DNA from: Gammaproteobacteria bacterium
GTDB taxonomy: Bacteria; Pseudomonadota; Gammaproteobacteria; Enterobacterales; Alteromonadaceae
Direction of reading: 5' to 3'
Assembly (NCBI GenBank): GCA_018825965.1
Contig: JAHKAA010000009.1
Coordinates: 1-64,000, forward strand
DNA length: 64,000 nucleotides
Below the pieces are notes generated by a model that was not told where the DNA came from, ran no database searches, and saw only the letters and a program-made list of their open reading frames with translations. Shown in pieces: positions 10,493 to 19,065 of the stretch; within the stretch, counting starts at the first letter, position 1; every line of letters begins with the position of its first letter. Position numbers and translations under genes: made by a program.

Positions 10493-11971
10493 ATGCGCCA
10501 GCAAGCCATTTTATCTATAGATCAGGGCACCTCTTCCAGCCGCGCTTTGTTATTTAACCGCGACGGCAAAGTATTGGCTGTAGCGCAGCAGGAGCTGGAT
10601 TGTGTTTATCCGCAGCAAGGCTGGGTGGAACAAGATGCAGAGCTGATTTGGCTCTCTGTGCTGAAGGTGTGTCGGCAGGTGTTGGCTCAGGCTGTGCAAC
10701 TGGGTATTGAAGTGCTGGGGGTCAGTATCAGCAATCAACGTGAAACTACAGTGCTTTGGCATAAAGCTAAAGATAAAGTGTTAGCGCCCGCTATTGTCTG
10801 GCAAGACAGGCGCACAGCAGACTATTGCCAGCAGCTTAAAGATCAGGGCCATGAAGCCATGGTGCAGCAAAAAACCGGTTTATTGCTGGACCCCTATTTT
10901 TCTGCCAGCAAAATTCAGTGGTTACTCACTCACAATGCCGATGTGCAACAAGCTTTGGCTGAAGGCGAATTAGCCTTTGGCACCATAGATAGTTTTTTGC
11001 TCTGGCGTCTAACGTCCACAAAAGTGCATGCCACAGATACCACCAATGCCAGCCGCACTTTACTGCTCAACCTGCAAACTTTAAGTTGGGATCAAGAACT
11101 GCTGCAGTTGTTTGGCGTGCCTGAGCATATTCTGCCGCAGGTTAAACAAAGCGCTGATAGCTATGGCTTGTGTGATACCCGCTTATTTGGTTTGGCTTTG
11201 CCAGTGCTGGCGCTGGTGGGCGATCAACAAGCTGCGGCTTTAGGTCAGGGTTGTATCAATGCAGGTTCGTTAAAAAGCACCTATGGCACAGGCTGTTTTG
11301 CTTTATTAAACACTGGCTGCAAGCCGTTGTTTTCCAAACACCGATTACTGACCACTGTGGCTTTTACTGTGCAGGGCCACACTTTTTATGCACTCGAAGG
11401 GGCCATTTTTGTCGCTGGTGCAGCAGTCAAATGGCTGCGGGATCAACTGGGTGTTATTAGTGAAGCCAGTGAAACTGAAGGCTTAGCGCAAAGTTTACCG
11501 GATAACGGTGGAGTATATTTAGTGCCAGCTTTTACTGGTTTAGCTGCACCACATTGGCAACCTGAAGCAAGGGCTGCTTTGGTCGGTATGACACTGGGCA
11601 CAGGCAAAGCGCATTTAGCCCGGGCTGCGTTGGAAGCTGTGGTCTATCAAACTGGTGATTTACTCTCTGCCATGCTGGCCGATGGGGCCAATGCAGAGCA
11701 ATTGCAGATTGATGGTGGCATGGTGGCAAACAATTGGCTATGTCAGCATCTGGCTGATGTATTAAATATTCCGGTGCTCAAACCCAATCAAAATGAAGCT
11801 TCGGCTTATGGCGCTTCGGTGCTGGCAGCAGTGCAGTTAGGTTGGTTTGAAAGTCTGGCCGACGTGCAATTCAGCTCTGATGCTTTACAGTTTTTACCGC
11901 AGATGTCAGCAGATAAACGCCAGCAGTTGCTAAGCGGCTGGAAACTGGCGTTAAACTCGGTGTTATTGTGA
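10493..11971 (+). CDS. glpK: glycerol kinase
   Basis: A 492-residue FGGY-family kinase that phosphorylates glycerol to glycerol-3-phosphate. The N-terminal phosphate-binding motif is SIDQGTSSSRALLF, followed by the substrate region SNQRETTVLW and AIVWQDRRTADYC. The second domain has STYGTGCFALLNTG and the C-terminal ATP-binding motif DGGMVANNWLCQ. These are typical of GlpK rather than of other sugar kinases. No glpF or glpD is adjacent. The 3' end overlaps the convergent transporter gene by nine bases. The start has a good AGGAG site at about 10480. Confidence 0.94.
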   Translation: MRQQAILSIDQGTSSSRALLFNRDGKVLAVAQQELDCVYPQQGWVEQDAELIWLSVLKVCRQVLAQAVQLGIEVLGVSISNQRETTVLWHKAKDKVLAPAIVWQDRRTADYCQQLKDQGHEAMVQQKTGLLLDPYFSASKIQWLLTHNADVQQALAEGELAFGTIDSFLLWRLTSTKVHATDTTNASRTLLLNLQTLSWDQELLQLFGVPEHILPQVKQSADSYGLCDTRLFGLALPVLALVGDQQAAALGQGCINAGSLKSTYGTGCFALLNTGCKPLFSKHRLLTTVAFTVQGHTFYALEGAIFVAGAAVKWLRDQLGVISEASETEGLAQSLPDNGGVYLVPAFTGLAAPHWQPEARAALVGMTLGTGKAHLARAALEAVVYQTGDLLSAMLADGANAEQLQIDGGMVANNWLCQHLADVLNIPVLKPNQNEASAYGASVLAAVQLGWFESLADVQFSSDALQFLPQMSADKRQQLLSGWKLALNSVLL

Positions 11972-12826
11972 TTTATTCCGCCGTAACACCCACACCGTAA
12001 ACAAACTGGCCGTGATAAACATCAGCAAGCTGTAAACACTGGGTGCTATCGACATGGTGGTGTTTTGCAAGATACCTGTGGTGATCATCAAAGCGAGCGT
12101 GCCATTTTGCAGGCCCACTTCAAGGCAGATGGTTCTGGCTTGTTTTTCCTGATGCAGCAAAAACCGGCCTAACCAATAACCTGCCAGCATGGTCAATACA
12201 TTCAAAGCCAAAGTGGCTGGCCCGGTTTTCTGTAAAAACATCCAGAGATCTGCGCCTAAATCTGTAGCTATGCTGATGATTAATAACACCAGCACTATCA
12301 CCGAAAAACGGCTGATCACAGGCTGAAAACGATGTGAACGTTCAGGCCATTTAAAGTTAAACCACATGCCAAGCAACACAGGAAAAACACTGACAATCAT
12401 CAAAGTCAGCCAGGTTTTTAATAACGGAAGTTGCAGCGAGGTATTTTCGCCTAAAAAGTGTTCTATGGCCCAGACGGTCAAGAGTGGCAAGGTAAAAGGC
12501 GTGATAAAACCAACCAGCGCAGTTAAAGCTACAGACAAACCCAGATCGGCTTTACACAAGTAACTGTACAAATTTGAGGTAGTGCCACCCGGACATAAGG
12601 CCAGAATAAATAAACCTACAGCCAGTTCGCCCTGCAAACCAAACAGGTAAATCACCCCTAAAGCACAGAGCGGCAGCAGTAATAACTGCGCCAGGGCTCC
12701 CACAAAAAACGCTTTGGGCTGACGCACCACTTCCGAAAAATTGGCAAGCCGTAGGCTCATGCCAACGCCCGTCATAATCAGTATCAGTGCTATAGGTAAA
12801 CCAATTTGGGTCAAAGCTTCAAACAT
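11963..12826 (-). CDS. bile acid:sodium symporter (BASS) family transporter
   Basis: A 287-residue inner-membrane protein with about nine to ten hydrophobic helices. Motifs diagnostic of the BASS family are ALCPGGTTSNLYSYL (about residues 77-91) and CLEVGLQNGTLALMI (about 235-249), which form the crossed discontinuous helices that bind sodium and substrate. Substrates in bacteria include organic acids and cannot be predicted here. It stands alone, convergent with glpK, and has no nearby regulator on its strand. Confidence 0.88.
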   Translation of the reverse strand: MFEALTQIGLPIALILIMTGVGMSLRLANFSEVVRQPKAFFVGALAQLLLLPLCALGVIYLFGLQGELAVGLFILALCPGGTTSNLYSYLCKADLGLSVALTALVGFITPFTLPLLTVWAIEHFLGENTSLQLPLLKTWLTLMIVSVFPVLLGMWFNFKWPERSHRFQPVISRFSVIVLVLLIISIATDLGADLWMFLQKTGPATLALNVLTMLAGYWLGRFLLHQEKQARTICLEVGLQNGTLALMITTGILQNTTMSIAPSVYSLLMFITASLFTVWVLRRNKSQ

Positions 12827-12980
12827 TTTTAGTTGTTCTTCAAAGAGATAGTGTGGTTAACCTACCTTGGAATTACTGACTGAGCAAGAGTTGCTCGACT
12901 CTGGCTGCTGCAGTGCGGTTTTTCCACATTAGCCTTGCAGTGAACTAGCTAAAAAACTTTGTTTTCCAATCACTTAAATT

Positions 12981-13010
12981 TTGTTTGAAAAATAAGCTTG
13001 CGCCTATACT
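12981..13010 (+). promoter_or_regulatory. promoter and operator-like repeats before padR-type gene
   Basis: TTGTTT at 12981-12986 and TATACT at 13005-13010 are separated by 18 bases and resemble a sigma-70 promoter. TATACTGTG (13005-13013) recurs inverted as CACAGTATA (13053-13061). A further inverted pair, CTGTG and CACAG, lies at 13029-13043. These could be PadR binding sites for autorepression. Confidence 0.5.
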
Positions 13011-13088
13011 GTGTCTTGCCTAGTATTGCTGTGTACCGCACAGTGTGTAGTGCACAGTATAAGTGATATAGACAAAACAGGATTTTTT

Positions 13089-13439
13089 ATGACCACTTCA
13101 CAGCTGGACAAAATGCGACTGGAACTGCGCCGTGGTGTGCTGGTGCTGGCCGTGCTGGCCTCGTTGAAGCAGCGGCATTATGGCTACTCGCTTAGAAAGC
13201 AATTGCAGGACAGAGGCATAGACATAGACGAAGGTACTTTGTACCCGCTGGTCCGGCGTTTAGCGGATCAAGGTTTGCTGGACAGCGAATGGCAGCAGGC
13301 CGAGGGGCGCGAGCGGCGTTATTACTTGTTGTCGGATCAAGGCAAAGAGCTATTGGCGCAGTTAACCGATGAATGGTTACAACTCAATTCGGCTTTGGGC
13401 CCTTTGTTAACACAAGATCAAAGTGGGGAGACAGAATAA
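13089..13439 (+). CDS. PadR-family transcriptional regulator
   Basis: A 116-residue winged-helix regulator. The characteristic segments are MRLELRRGVLVLAVLASLKQ and then HYGYSLRKQL, IDEGTLYPLVRRLADQGLL and GRERRYYLLSDQGKELL. The ATG at 13089 (start MTTSQLDK) is preferred over an upstream in-frame codon that lies within the promoter repeats. The stop overlaps the next gene's ATG by one base (TAATG), so the two are translationally coupled. In this common pair, the PadR protein probably represses the operon including the membrane gene that follows. Confidence 0.92.
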   Translation: MTTSQLDKMRLELRRGVLVLAVLASLKQRHYGYSLRKQLQDRGIDIDEGTLYPLVRRLADQGLLDSEWQQAEGRERRYYLLSDQGKELLAQLTDEWLQLNSALGPLLTQDQSGETE

Positions 13440-14386
13440 TGGAACTGGTAGAGCGTTATGTCGCTGCTGTGCAGCGTGAATTGCCTGAACAGAAAAGGCA
13501 GGAAATAGGCCGTGAGCTGAGTGCCAATATCATGGATCAGCTGGACGCGCTCAAAGAGCAAAATGGCCAGTTGTCAGAAGATGATATAGCGGCTGTGCTG
13601 AAACAAATGGGCCGTCCGGAAGTTGTGGCTTATCAGTTTGTGCCACCTAAAGCTTTAGTGGCTGCTGAAGATATGCCTTTGCTGAAGCATCTGTTGTATA
13701 TGGTGTTGGGTGTGTTGTTTGTCGTACAAATTGTGGGTTCTACGACCCATTGGATGGGCAGCAGTGAAGGCAATTTAATTCGTTTTTTATTGCAGTTAAC
13801 CTTTGGTTTTCTGGAGGATGCTTGCTTTGCTTTTACTGTGATAGTACTGAGTTTTGCTGCGGTGAATAGCGCAGGAGACAGGGTAAGCCGCAGTGGCGGC
13901 AAAGACTGGTCGCCAAAGCTGTTACCTAAAGCAGATTTGGGCTGGCAACACATCAGTATGACCGATGTATTCACTGATTTAGCCACCTGTTTATTCCTGC
14001 TGATTGTCATTTGGTATCCGTTGTGGATGAGCCCGGCACAAATAGCGGATCGCAGTATTATGTTTACAGACAATGCTCTGCTGATGATGCAATGGTTTAG
14101 CCCTGTAGTGGCCTTGTCTGTGTTATTCAGCTTATGGCAATTACGTCAACGGATCTGGAACCGCAGTTTGTTGCTGGGCAATATTTTGGTGAACGCCACT
14201 TTTTCCGCATTTTTTGTCGCCCTGGCTTTGAGTGGCCCCTTGCTGCAGGCTGGTCCCGTTGAGATCAAAAGCCTGTTTACCTTGTTACAACTGGAAGAGG
14301 GGTTCACTTATGGCCTGTTGATCACCGCTTGTATTCCTGCTTATGAAGCAATACGGGATTTGTTCAGGTTCAACAAGCTGAATTAA
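13439..14386 (+). CDS. membrane protein with N-terminal HAAS/permease-prefix domain
   Basis: A 315-residue protein. The N-terminal 70 residues (VERYVAAVQRELPEQKRQEI, then LSANIMDQLDAL and EEDDIAAVLKQMGRPEVVA-like spacing) match the HAAS signalling domain that often travels with PadR regulators. About six hydrophobic segments follow, from residue 80 onward. It is coupled to the PadR gene by a one-base overlap. Its function is unknown; such pairs usually sense membrane or envelope conditions. Confidence 0.78.
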   Translation: MELVERYVAAVQRELPEQKRQEIGRELSANIMDQLDALKEQNGQLSEDDIAAVLKQMGRPEVVAYQFVPPKALVAAEDMPLLKHLLYMVLGVLFVVQIVGSTTHWMGSSEGNLIRFLLQLTFGFLEDACFAFTVIVLSFAAVNSAGDRVSRSGGKDWSPKLLPKADLGWQHISMTDVFTDLATCLFLLIVIWYPLWMSPAQIADRSIMFTDNALLMMQWFSPVVALSVLFSLWQLRQRIWNRSLLLGNILVNATFSAFFVALALSGPLLQAGPVEIKSLFTLLQLEEGFTYGLLITACIPAYEAIRDLFRFNKLN

Positions 14387-14479
14387 GTGCTGCTCAGTGG
14401 TTGGGGGTTGTTGATTTCGTTTCACTGCACCCCCATAACGTTTTAAGGCAATCCGCCTCTACCTTATTGAAGGTTTACC

Positions 14480-14878
14480 ATGGCTTTACATCTTCCTGCT
14501 ATCGTTACTTTACTGGCGCTTTTCTTGTTTTTATACAGTTGTCTGGCTGTGGGTATGGCACGGACCAAATATGGTGTTGCTGCTCCTGCAACTACAGGCA
14601 ATCCGGATTTTGAGCGCATATTCCGTGTGCAAATGAACACGCTGGAACATCTGGTGTTGTTTTTACCAGCGCTTTGGTTATTCAGTGAATATGTCAGTCC
14701 GGTCTGGGCTGGCTTAGTGGGTTTGGTCTGGTTAGTGGGCCGTTTGTATTATGCGGTTAGCTATATCAAGGACGCGAAAAGCCGTGGACCAGGTTTTATG
14801 ATTGGTTTTGTTGCTTTGCTGGTGCTGATGATTGGCGCAGCTGTTGGCATAGTGCTGCGTATGATGGCTGGCTTATAA
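14480..14878 (+). CDS. MAPEG-family membrane protein
   Basis: A 132-residue protein with four hydrophobic helices. It contains GNPDFERIFRVQMNTLEHLV, the signature of the MAPEG family (membrane-associated proteins in eicosanoid and glutathione metabolism), where conserved Arg, Asn and Glu residues take part in glutathione binding. The gene lies three bases before the ABC exporter, so the two are probably co-transcribed. A role in glutathione-dependent detoxification is possible but not shown. Confidence 0.86.
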   Translation: MALHLPAIVTLLALFLFLYSCLAVGMARTKYGVAAPATTGNPDFERIFRVQMNTLEHLVLFLPALWLFSEYVSPVWAGLVGLVWLVGRLYYAVSYIKDAKSRGPGFMIGFVALLVLMIGAAVGIVLRMMAGL

Positions 14879-14881
14879 GTC

Positions 14882-16690
14882 ATGAGCAGCAGAACCCTTG
14901 TTAACGAAGCAGAGCCTGATACTGAAGTTCAGGCTCAGGCCAAAAAAATTGGGCCGCTTTTTAGTTTAATTCCGTTTTTAACTCCTTATGCCAGCCGCTG
15001 GATTTTAACTTTTATCGCCTTAACAGTGGCAGCTGTAGCCACTCTTACTTTACCCGTGGCTTTTCGTTATTTGATTGATGCTGGTTTTTCTACCGACCAG
15101 GCTGGTCATATCGACAAATACTTTCTGGCCTTATTTGGCCTTTCTGTGGTGCTAGCTGTCGCTACTGCGTTGCGGTTTTATTATGTGTCCTGGCTTGGCG
15201 AGCGGGTCACAGCGGATTTACGCAGCGCTGTGTATGCCCATGTGGTAAAAATGAGCCCGCAGTTTTTTGAACTGACTAAAACCGGCGAAGTGTTGTCGCG
15301 TTTAACCACAGATACCACCCTAATTCAGGCTGTGGTGGGCACCAGTTTGTCTATGGGTTTACGCAATAGCTTTTTGTTACTCGGCGGACTGGTGATGTTG
15401 TTTGTCACCAGCGTTAAATTAGCCGCTTATATTTTGCTGACCTTAGTGCTGGTGATTTTGCCTATTTTCTTATTTGGCCGCAAAGTCCGTAAGTTGTCGC
15501 GTGACAGCCAGGATCGTATTGCCGATGCCAGCGCTGTGGCAGGTGAAGTGTTAAACGCTATTCCAACAGTGCAGTCGTACCGGCAGGAACAGCGCGAAAC
15601 GCTGCGTTTTACTGACTCGGTAGAAAATGCCTTTACCACGGCTTTATCCCGTATTCGCGCCCGCTCTATGCTGACCTTAGTGGCGATAGTGCTGGTATTT
15701 GGCGCTATCTCTTTTGTGCTCTGGTTAGGTGCTCAGGCAGTACTGGCGAATGAAATGACAGGCGGCGAGTTATCGCAGTTTATTTTATATGCGGTACTGA
15801 CAGCCGGAGCTATTGGCGCTATTGCCGAAGTATGGGGCGATTTACAACGTGCTGCCGGTGCGGCAGAACGCTTAATGCAGCTGCTGAATGTGCAATCTCC
15901 TGTAGTAGAAAGAGCCGATCCTCTGCCTTTTGTTTTGCCTGAACATAATCTGGCGGGCACTGGTATTGAGTTTAGCGGCGTTCATTTTAGCTATCCGTCG
16001 AGGCCTGATACCCTGGCCTTGCAGGATTTTTCGCTGCAGATCAAACCCGGTGAACATATAGCTTTGGTAGGCCCTTCAGGAGCAGGCAAAACCACCTTGT
16101 TCCAGCTGTTGCTGCGCTTTTACGATCCACAACAAGGCCAGGTAAAATTTAATGGCATGGATTTAAAAGATGTACGTTTAACAGATGCCCGCCAGCCTTT
16201 TGGCATAGTGCTGCAAGACACAGTCATTTTTGCCGGCTCTGTGCTGGATAATATCCGTTATGCCCGTCCTGAAGCTTCAGAACAAGAAGTGCAACAAGCC
16301 GCGAAAATGGCTGCAGCCCACGACTTTATTCTGGCGCTGCCTGAAGGCTACAACACTTATTTAGGCGAGCGTGGTGTGCGTTTATCCGGTGGTCAGCGCC
16401 AGCGTATTTCTATTGCCAGAGCCATTTTAAGTAACCCTTCGGTGTTATTGCTGGATGAAGCCACCAGCGCTTTAGATGCACAAAGCGAACGCCAGGTGCA
16501 GCAAGCTTTGGATAATGCCGCACAAAACCGTACTACCCTGGTGATAGCGCACCGGCTGGCCACAGTGTTGGCGGCTGATCGTATTATCGTGCTGGAGGCT
16601 GGGCGTATTGTAGCTCAGGGCACCCATACCGAATTGCTGAAAAGCAGTGAGTTGTATGCCCGTTTAGCAGCTTTGCAGTTTAGTCATTAG
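14882..16690 (+). CDS. ABC exporter, fused membrane and ATPase domains (MsbA/ABCB type)
   Basis: A 602-residue half-transporter. Residues 30-320 hold six membrane helices. The C-terminal ATPase has Walker A GPSGAGKTT, the Q-loop region GIVLQDTVIF, signature LSGGQRQRIS, Walker B VLLLDEATSALD and an H-loop His in VIAHRLA. It would act as a homodimer exporting lipids, peptides or drugs. The sequence does not settle the substrate. It follows the MAPEG gene by three bases. Confidence 0.9.
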   Translation: MSSRTLVNEAEPDTEVQAQAKKIGPLFSLIPFLTPYASRWILTFIALTVAAVATLTLPVAFRYLIDAGFSTDQAGHIDKYFLALFGLSVVLAVATALRFYYVSWLGERVTADLRSAVYAHVVKMSPQFFELTKTGEVLSRLTTDTTLIQAVVGTSLSMGLRNSFLLLGGLVMLFVTSVKLAAYILLTLVLVILPIFLFGRKVRKLSRDSQDRIADASAVAGEVLNAIPTVQSYRQEQRETLRFTDSVENAFTTALSRIRARSMLTLVAIVLVFGAISFVLWLGAQAVLANEMTGGELSQFILYAVLTAGAIGAIAEVWGDLQRAAGAAERLMQLLNVQSPVVERADPLPFVLPEHNLAGTGIEFSGVHFSYPSRPDTLALQDFSLQIKPGEHIALVGPSGAGKTTLFQLLLRFYDPQQGQVKFNGMDLKDVRLTDARQPFGIVLQDTVIFAGSVLDNIRYARPEASEQEVQQAAKMAAAHDFILALPEGYNTYLGERGVRLSGGQRQRISIARAILSNPSVLLLDEATSALDAQSERQVQQALDNAAQNRTTLVIAHRLATVLAADRIIVLEAGRIVAQGTHTELLKSSELYARLAALQFSH

Positions 16691-16716
16691 CTGGGATATG
16701 AAGGACGAACTCTGGC

Positions 16717-17634
16717 TTATAACCAGGGCTCCAGATCCTTTACATAATCTGCGGGCAACAGATGACCACTGTCGAAACGGAATAGCTTTTTATCTGGGTT
16801 TGGCAAAGCATCAAACAGTTGTTGATTCTGTTTGATGCTGGCGTATTCATCGTCATCCGCAGTGAAAAGCCAGACCTGATTATCCGCAAGGCCAGCCATC
16901 AGATTCAGTGGTGCAACGAGTGCTGTCGTGCTGTTCATGTGGGGCGGTACTATAGCTGCAACACTCTGTATGCGTGAATCGACTCCTGCTAATAACAAAC
17001 TGATTTGTGCGCCCATGCTGTAGCCTGCCAGTTTAATTTTGCTGCTATCAAGCTGAGGTTGTTGCACCAGCCAGTCCAGCAATACACGATGATCCCGCAC
17101 TGTATCCACCAGCATGGTTTCGTACGGCTCACGCTCTCCCCACCAGTGCAAATTATCAATGATATCCACTACGCTCAGTTCCGGGTCTTTACGTAAACCA
17201 TGATGACGGGCATCTATGGCGACTACTGCATAACCTTTGGCTAACGCCATAGCTGTGATTTTGTCGGTTTGCTCAAAGGTCGCCCGATCTTTAAAACTGT
17301 CCTGCCACCAGCGAATTTGGCTGCGTCCCATGGCATGAGCACCAATGAGCACCGGAACCGGAGTAGTGATGGTTTTTAGATTTTCTGGGTAGTGGATACG
17401 GCCATTCACTGTCACGCCATCAAAGCTTTGGTAAGTGAAGTCAAAACTTTGTGGGGTGAGCTGCTTTAACTCCAGTTGCACTTGTTGTGTCATGTTATAG
17501 GCATAACGCTCTGTCAGCTCCTCTGCGCTTAAGCTATAAGGTTTTAAACCAAAGATGCCATACCAAAGCGCTGCAATTCCTGCCACGACCACACCAATGC
17601 TCAACATCGTCTTTTTTCCTTTTGTTTGTGCCAT
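16717..17634 (-). CDS. alpha/beta hydrolase with N-terminal membrane anchor
   Basis: A 305-residue hydrolase. An N-terminal hydrophobic segment (MLSIGVVVAGIAALWYGIFG) probably anchors it in the inner membrane with the catalytic domain outside. The nucleophile elbow is GYSMGA; the acid is likely in FTADDDEY and the catalytic His in FDSGHLLP. The ATG at 17634 is preferred, with an AGGAA site, over a longer frame starting at 17688. It is transcribed away from the isochorismatase-like operon, and the space between them carries long inverted repeats that may control both. Confidence 0.82.
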   Translation of the reverse strand: MAQTKGKKTMLSIGVVVAGIAALWYGIFGLKPYSLSAEELTERYAYNMTQQVQLELKQLTPQSFDFTYQSFDGVTVNGRIHYPENLKTITTPVPVLIGAHAMGRSQIRWWQDSFKDRATFEQTDKITAMALAKGYAVVAIDARHHGLRKDPELSVVDIIDNLHWWGEREPYETMLVDTVRDHRVLLDWLVQQPQLDSSKIKLAGYSMGAQISLLLAGVDSRIQSVAAIVPPHMNSTTALVAPLNLMAGLADNQVWLFTADDDEYASIKQNQQLFDALPNPDKKLFRFDSGHLLPADYVKDLEPWL

Positions 17635-17722
17635 TACTTTTTCCTGTTTTTCTGTCAGGGGAAACGGAGACCCCTGCATGTGAGGCACAGAGCTTAAAGC
17701 AGCAAATGTGAAAACGACGTCA

Positions 17723-17881
17723 AATTGAGTTTTGGTTATTAGCTTATTTTCCTTATTTTAAAATTCCACAAAACAGAATGAAAGTTACTTATTTTACTAA
17801 TTTTCATTCTTTTTTATTTCTCTATTATATGACTCATGGACTGGTTACGCAGTCGTCCATTAACAAAACCAAAACTCAATT
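17723..17881. repeat. nested inverted repeats in divergent promoter region
   Basis: A 15-base sequence, AATTGAGTTTTGGTT at 17723-17737, is repeated exactly inverted at 17867-17881. Inside it lies a second perfect inverted pair of nine bases, AGAATGAAA (17775-17783) and TTTCATTCT (17802-17810). The outer arms lie before the two divergent genes. They look like paired operator sites, perhaps for the LysR-type regulator encoded at 20866; that link is a guess. Confidence 0.7.
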
Positions 17882-17900
17882 ATCCAGAAGGAATTATAGA

Positions 17901-18620
17901 ATGTTCAAATTAAACAAAACCTTACAATCTGTTATCGCTGGCGTTTCTCTGTTTGCTGCTATCAGTGCTCCAGCTTTAGCGGGTGCGCCAGGCAAAACGC
18001 TGTTAACGCCCACTAACCACACTTTGATTTTGATTGACCACCAACCACAAATGGCTTTTGCAACCCGTTCTCATACCGTTGAAGAGGTACGTAATAACGT
18101 CACTGGTTTAGCTAAAGCGGCCAGGGCTTTTGAAGTGCCAACTATTCTGACGACAGTTGCAGCTAAGTCGTTCAGCGGTCCAATTTTCCCTGAATTGCAA
18201 AAAGTATTTCCAGAGCAAACACCAATAGACCGCACCACCATGAATACCTGGGAAGACAAAAGGGTGACTGATCTGGTGAAGAAATTCAAAAAGAACAAAA
18301 TTGTGATTTCTGCCTTATGGACTGAAGTGTGTGGCGTAGGCCCTGTGCTGTCGGCCATAGATGAAGGCTACGAAGTGTATTTTGTCACTGATGCTTCAGG
18401 TGGCGTCAGCAAAGAAGCTCACGATATGGCGGTGTTACGGATGATCCAGGCTGGTGCCCGTCCTGTGACCTGGTTGCAATACATGTTAGAGCTGCAACGT
18501 GACTGGGCGCGCACTACCTCTTACGAAGCTGTGACTGATATTGCCAAAGAACATGCAGGTGGTTACGGCTTAGGTTTGATTTATGCCACTGAAATGTTTC
18601 ATGCCAAAGAAGGCCAGTAA
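17901..18620 (+). CDS. exported isochorismatase-like cysteine hydrolase
   Basis: A 239-residue cysteine hydrolase of the isochorismatase/YcaC superfamily. A signal peptide (MFKLNKTLQSVIAGVSLFAA then ISAPALA) precedes the catalytic domain. The Asp of the triad is in LILIDHQPQM, and the nucleophile is Cys in LWTEVCGVGP. Most relatives are cytoplasmic, so export is notable. I chose the ATG at 17901, with AGAAGGA upstream. It is the first gene of an apparent operon with a cytochrome c and an amidohydrolase, both also exported. The substrate is unknown. Confidence 0.86.
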   Translation: MFKLNKTLQSVIAGVSLFAAISAPALAGAPGKTLLTPTNHTLILIDHQPQMAFATRSHTVEEVRNNVTGLAKAARAFEVPTILTTVAAKSFSGPIFPELQKVFPEQTPIDRTTMNTWEDKRVTDLVKKFKKNKIVISALWTEVCGVGPVLSAIDEGYEVYFVTDASGGVSKEAHDMAVLRMIQAGARPVTWLQYMLELQRDWARTTSYEAVTDIAKEHAGGYGLGLIYATEMFHAKEGQ

Positions 18621-18692
18621 TAGCAGGTCAGCAACTTGATAGCAGAAGGCCACGATAAGTGGCCTTTTGATCAAAAGAGGAAGGAAGCGAAG

Positions 18693-19037
18693 ATGAAAAC
18701 TTTAACAGCTTTAGCTTTACTGATAATCGCAGGCGCATTCAGTCAACAGGTTGCAGCCAGTAGCGAGCAGTTGTATGCCAAAGGTCAGGTGTTATCCCAG
18801 CAGTGTTTAGGTTGTCATGGTGAATTTGGTATAGCTCCTGTGGCTACCAACCCAAATCTGGCCGGACAAAATAAAGAGTACTTGCAGTACGCCTTAAAGG
18901 CCTATCGCGACGGTAAACGTAAAGGTGGTTTGGCTTTTATTATGCAGGCCAATGCCAGCGCACTGTCGGATCAGGATATTGAAGCTCTTGCGGTATTTTT
19001 TTCATCTCAAAGTGGCAAACAAGCCGCCGGGCTGTAG
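18693..19037 (+). CDS. small periplasmic c-type cytochrome
   Basis: A 114-residue protein with a signal peptide ending QQVAA and a single haem-binding motif CLGCH near residues 36-40. A later Met (AFIMQANAS) is a likely sixth ligand, as in class I cytochromes of the c553 type. The strong AGAGGAAGG ribosome site supports the ATG at 18693. It lies 72 bases after the hydrolase and 28 before the amidohydrolase. This suggests that electrons from a periplasmic reaction are passed on, but no oxidase or dehydrogenase is adjacent. Confidence 0.9.
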   Translation: MKTLTALALLIIAGAFSQQVAASSEQLYAKGQVLSQQCLGCHGEFGIAPVATNPNLAGQNKEYLQYALKAYRDGKRKGGLAFIMQANASALSDQDIEALAVFFSSQSGKQAAGL

Positions 19038-19065
19038 TCGAACACTGAATTAAAAGGACGATTTT

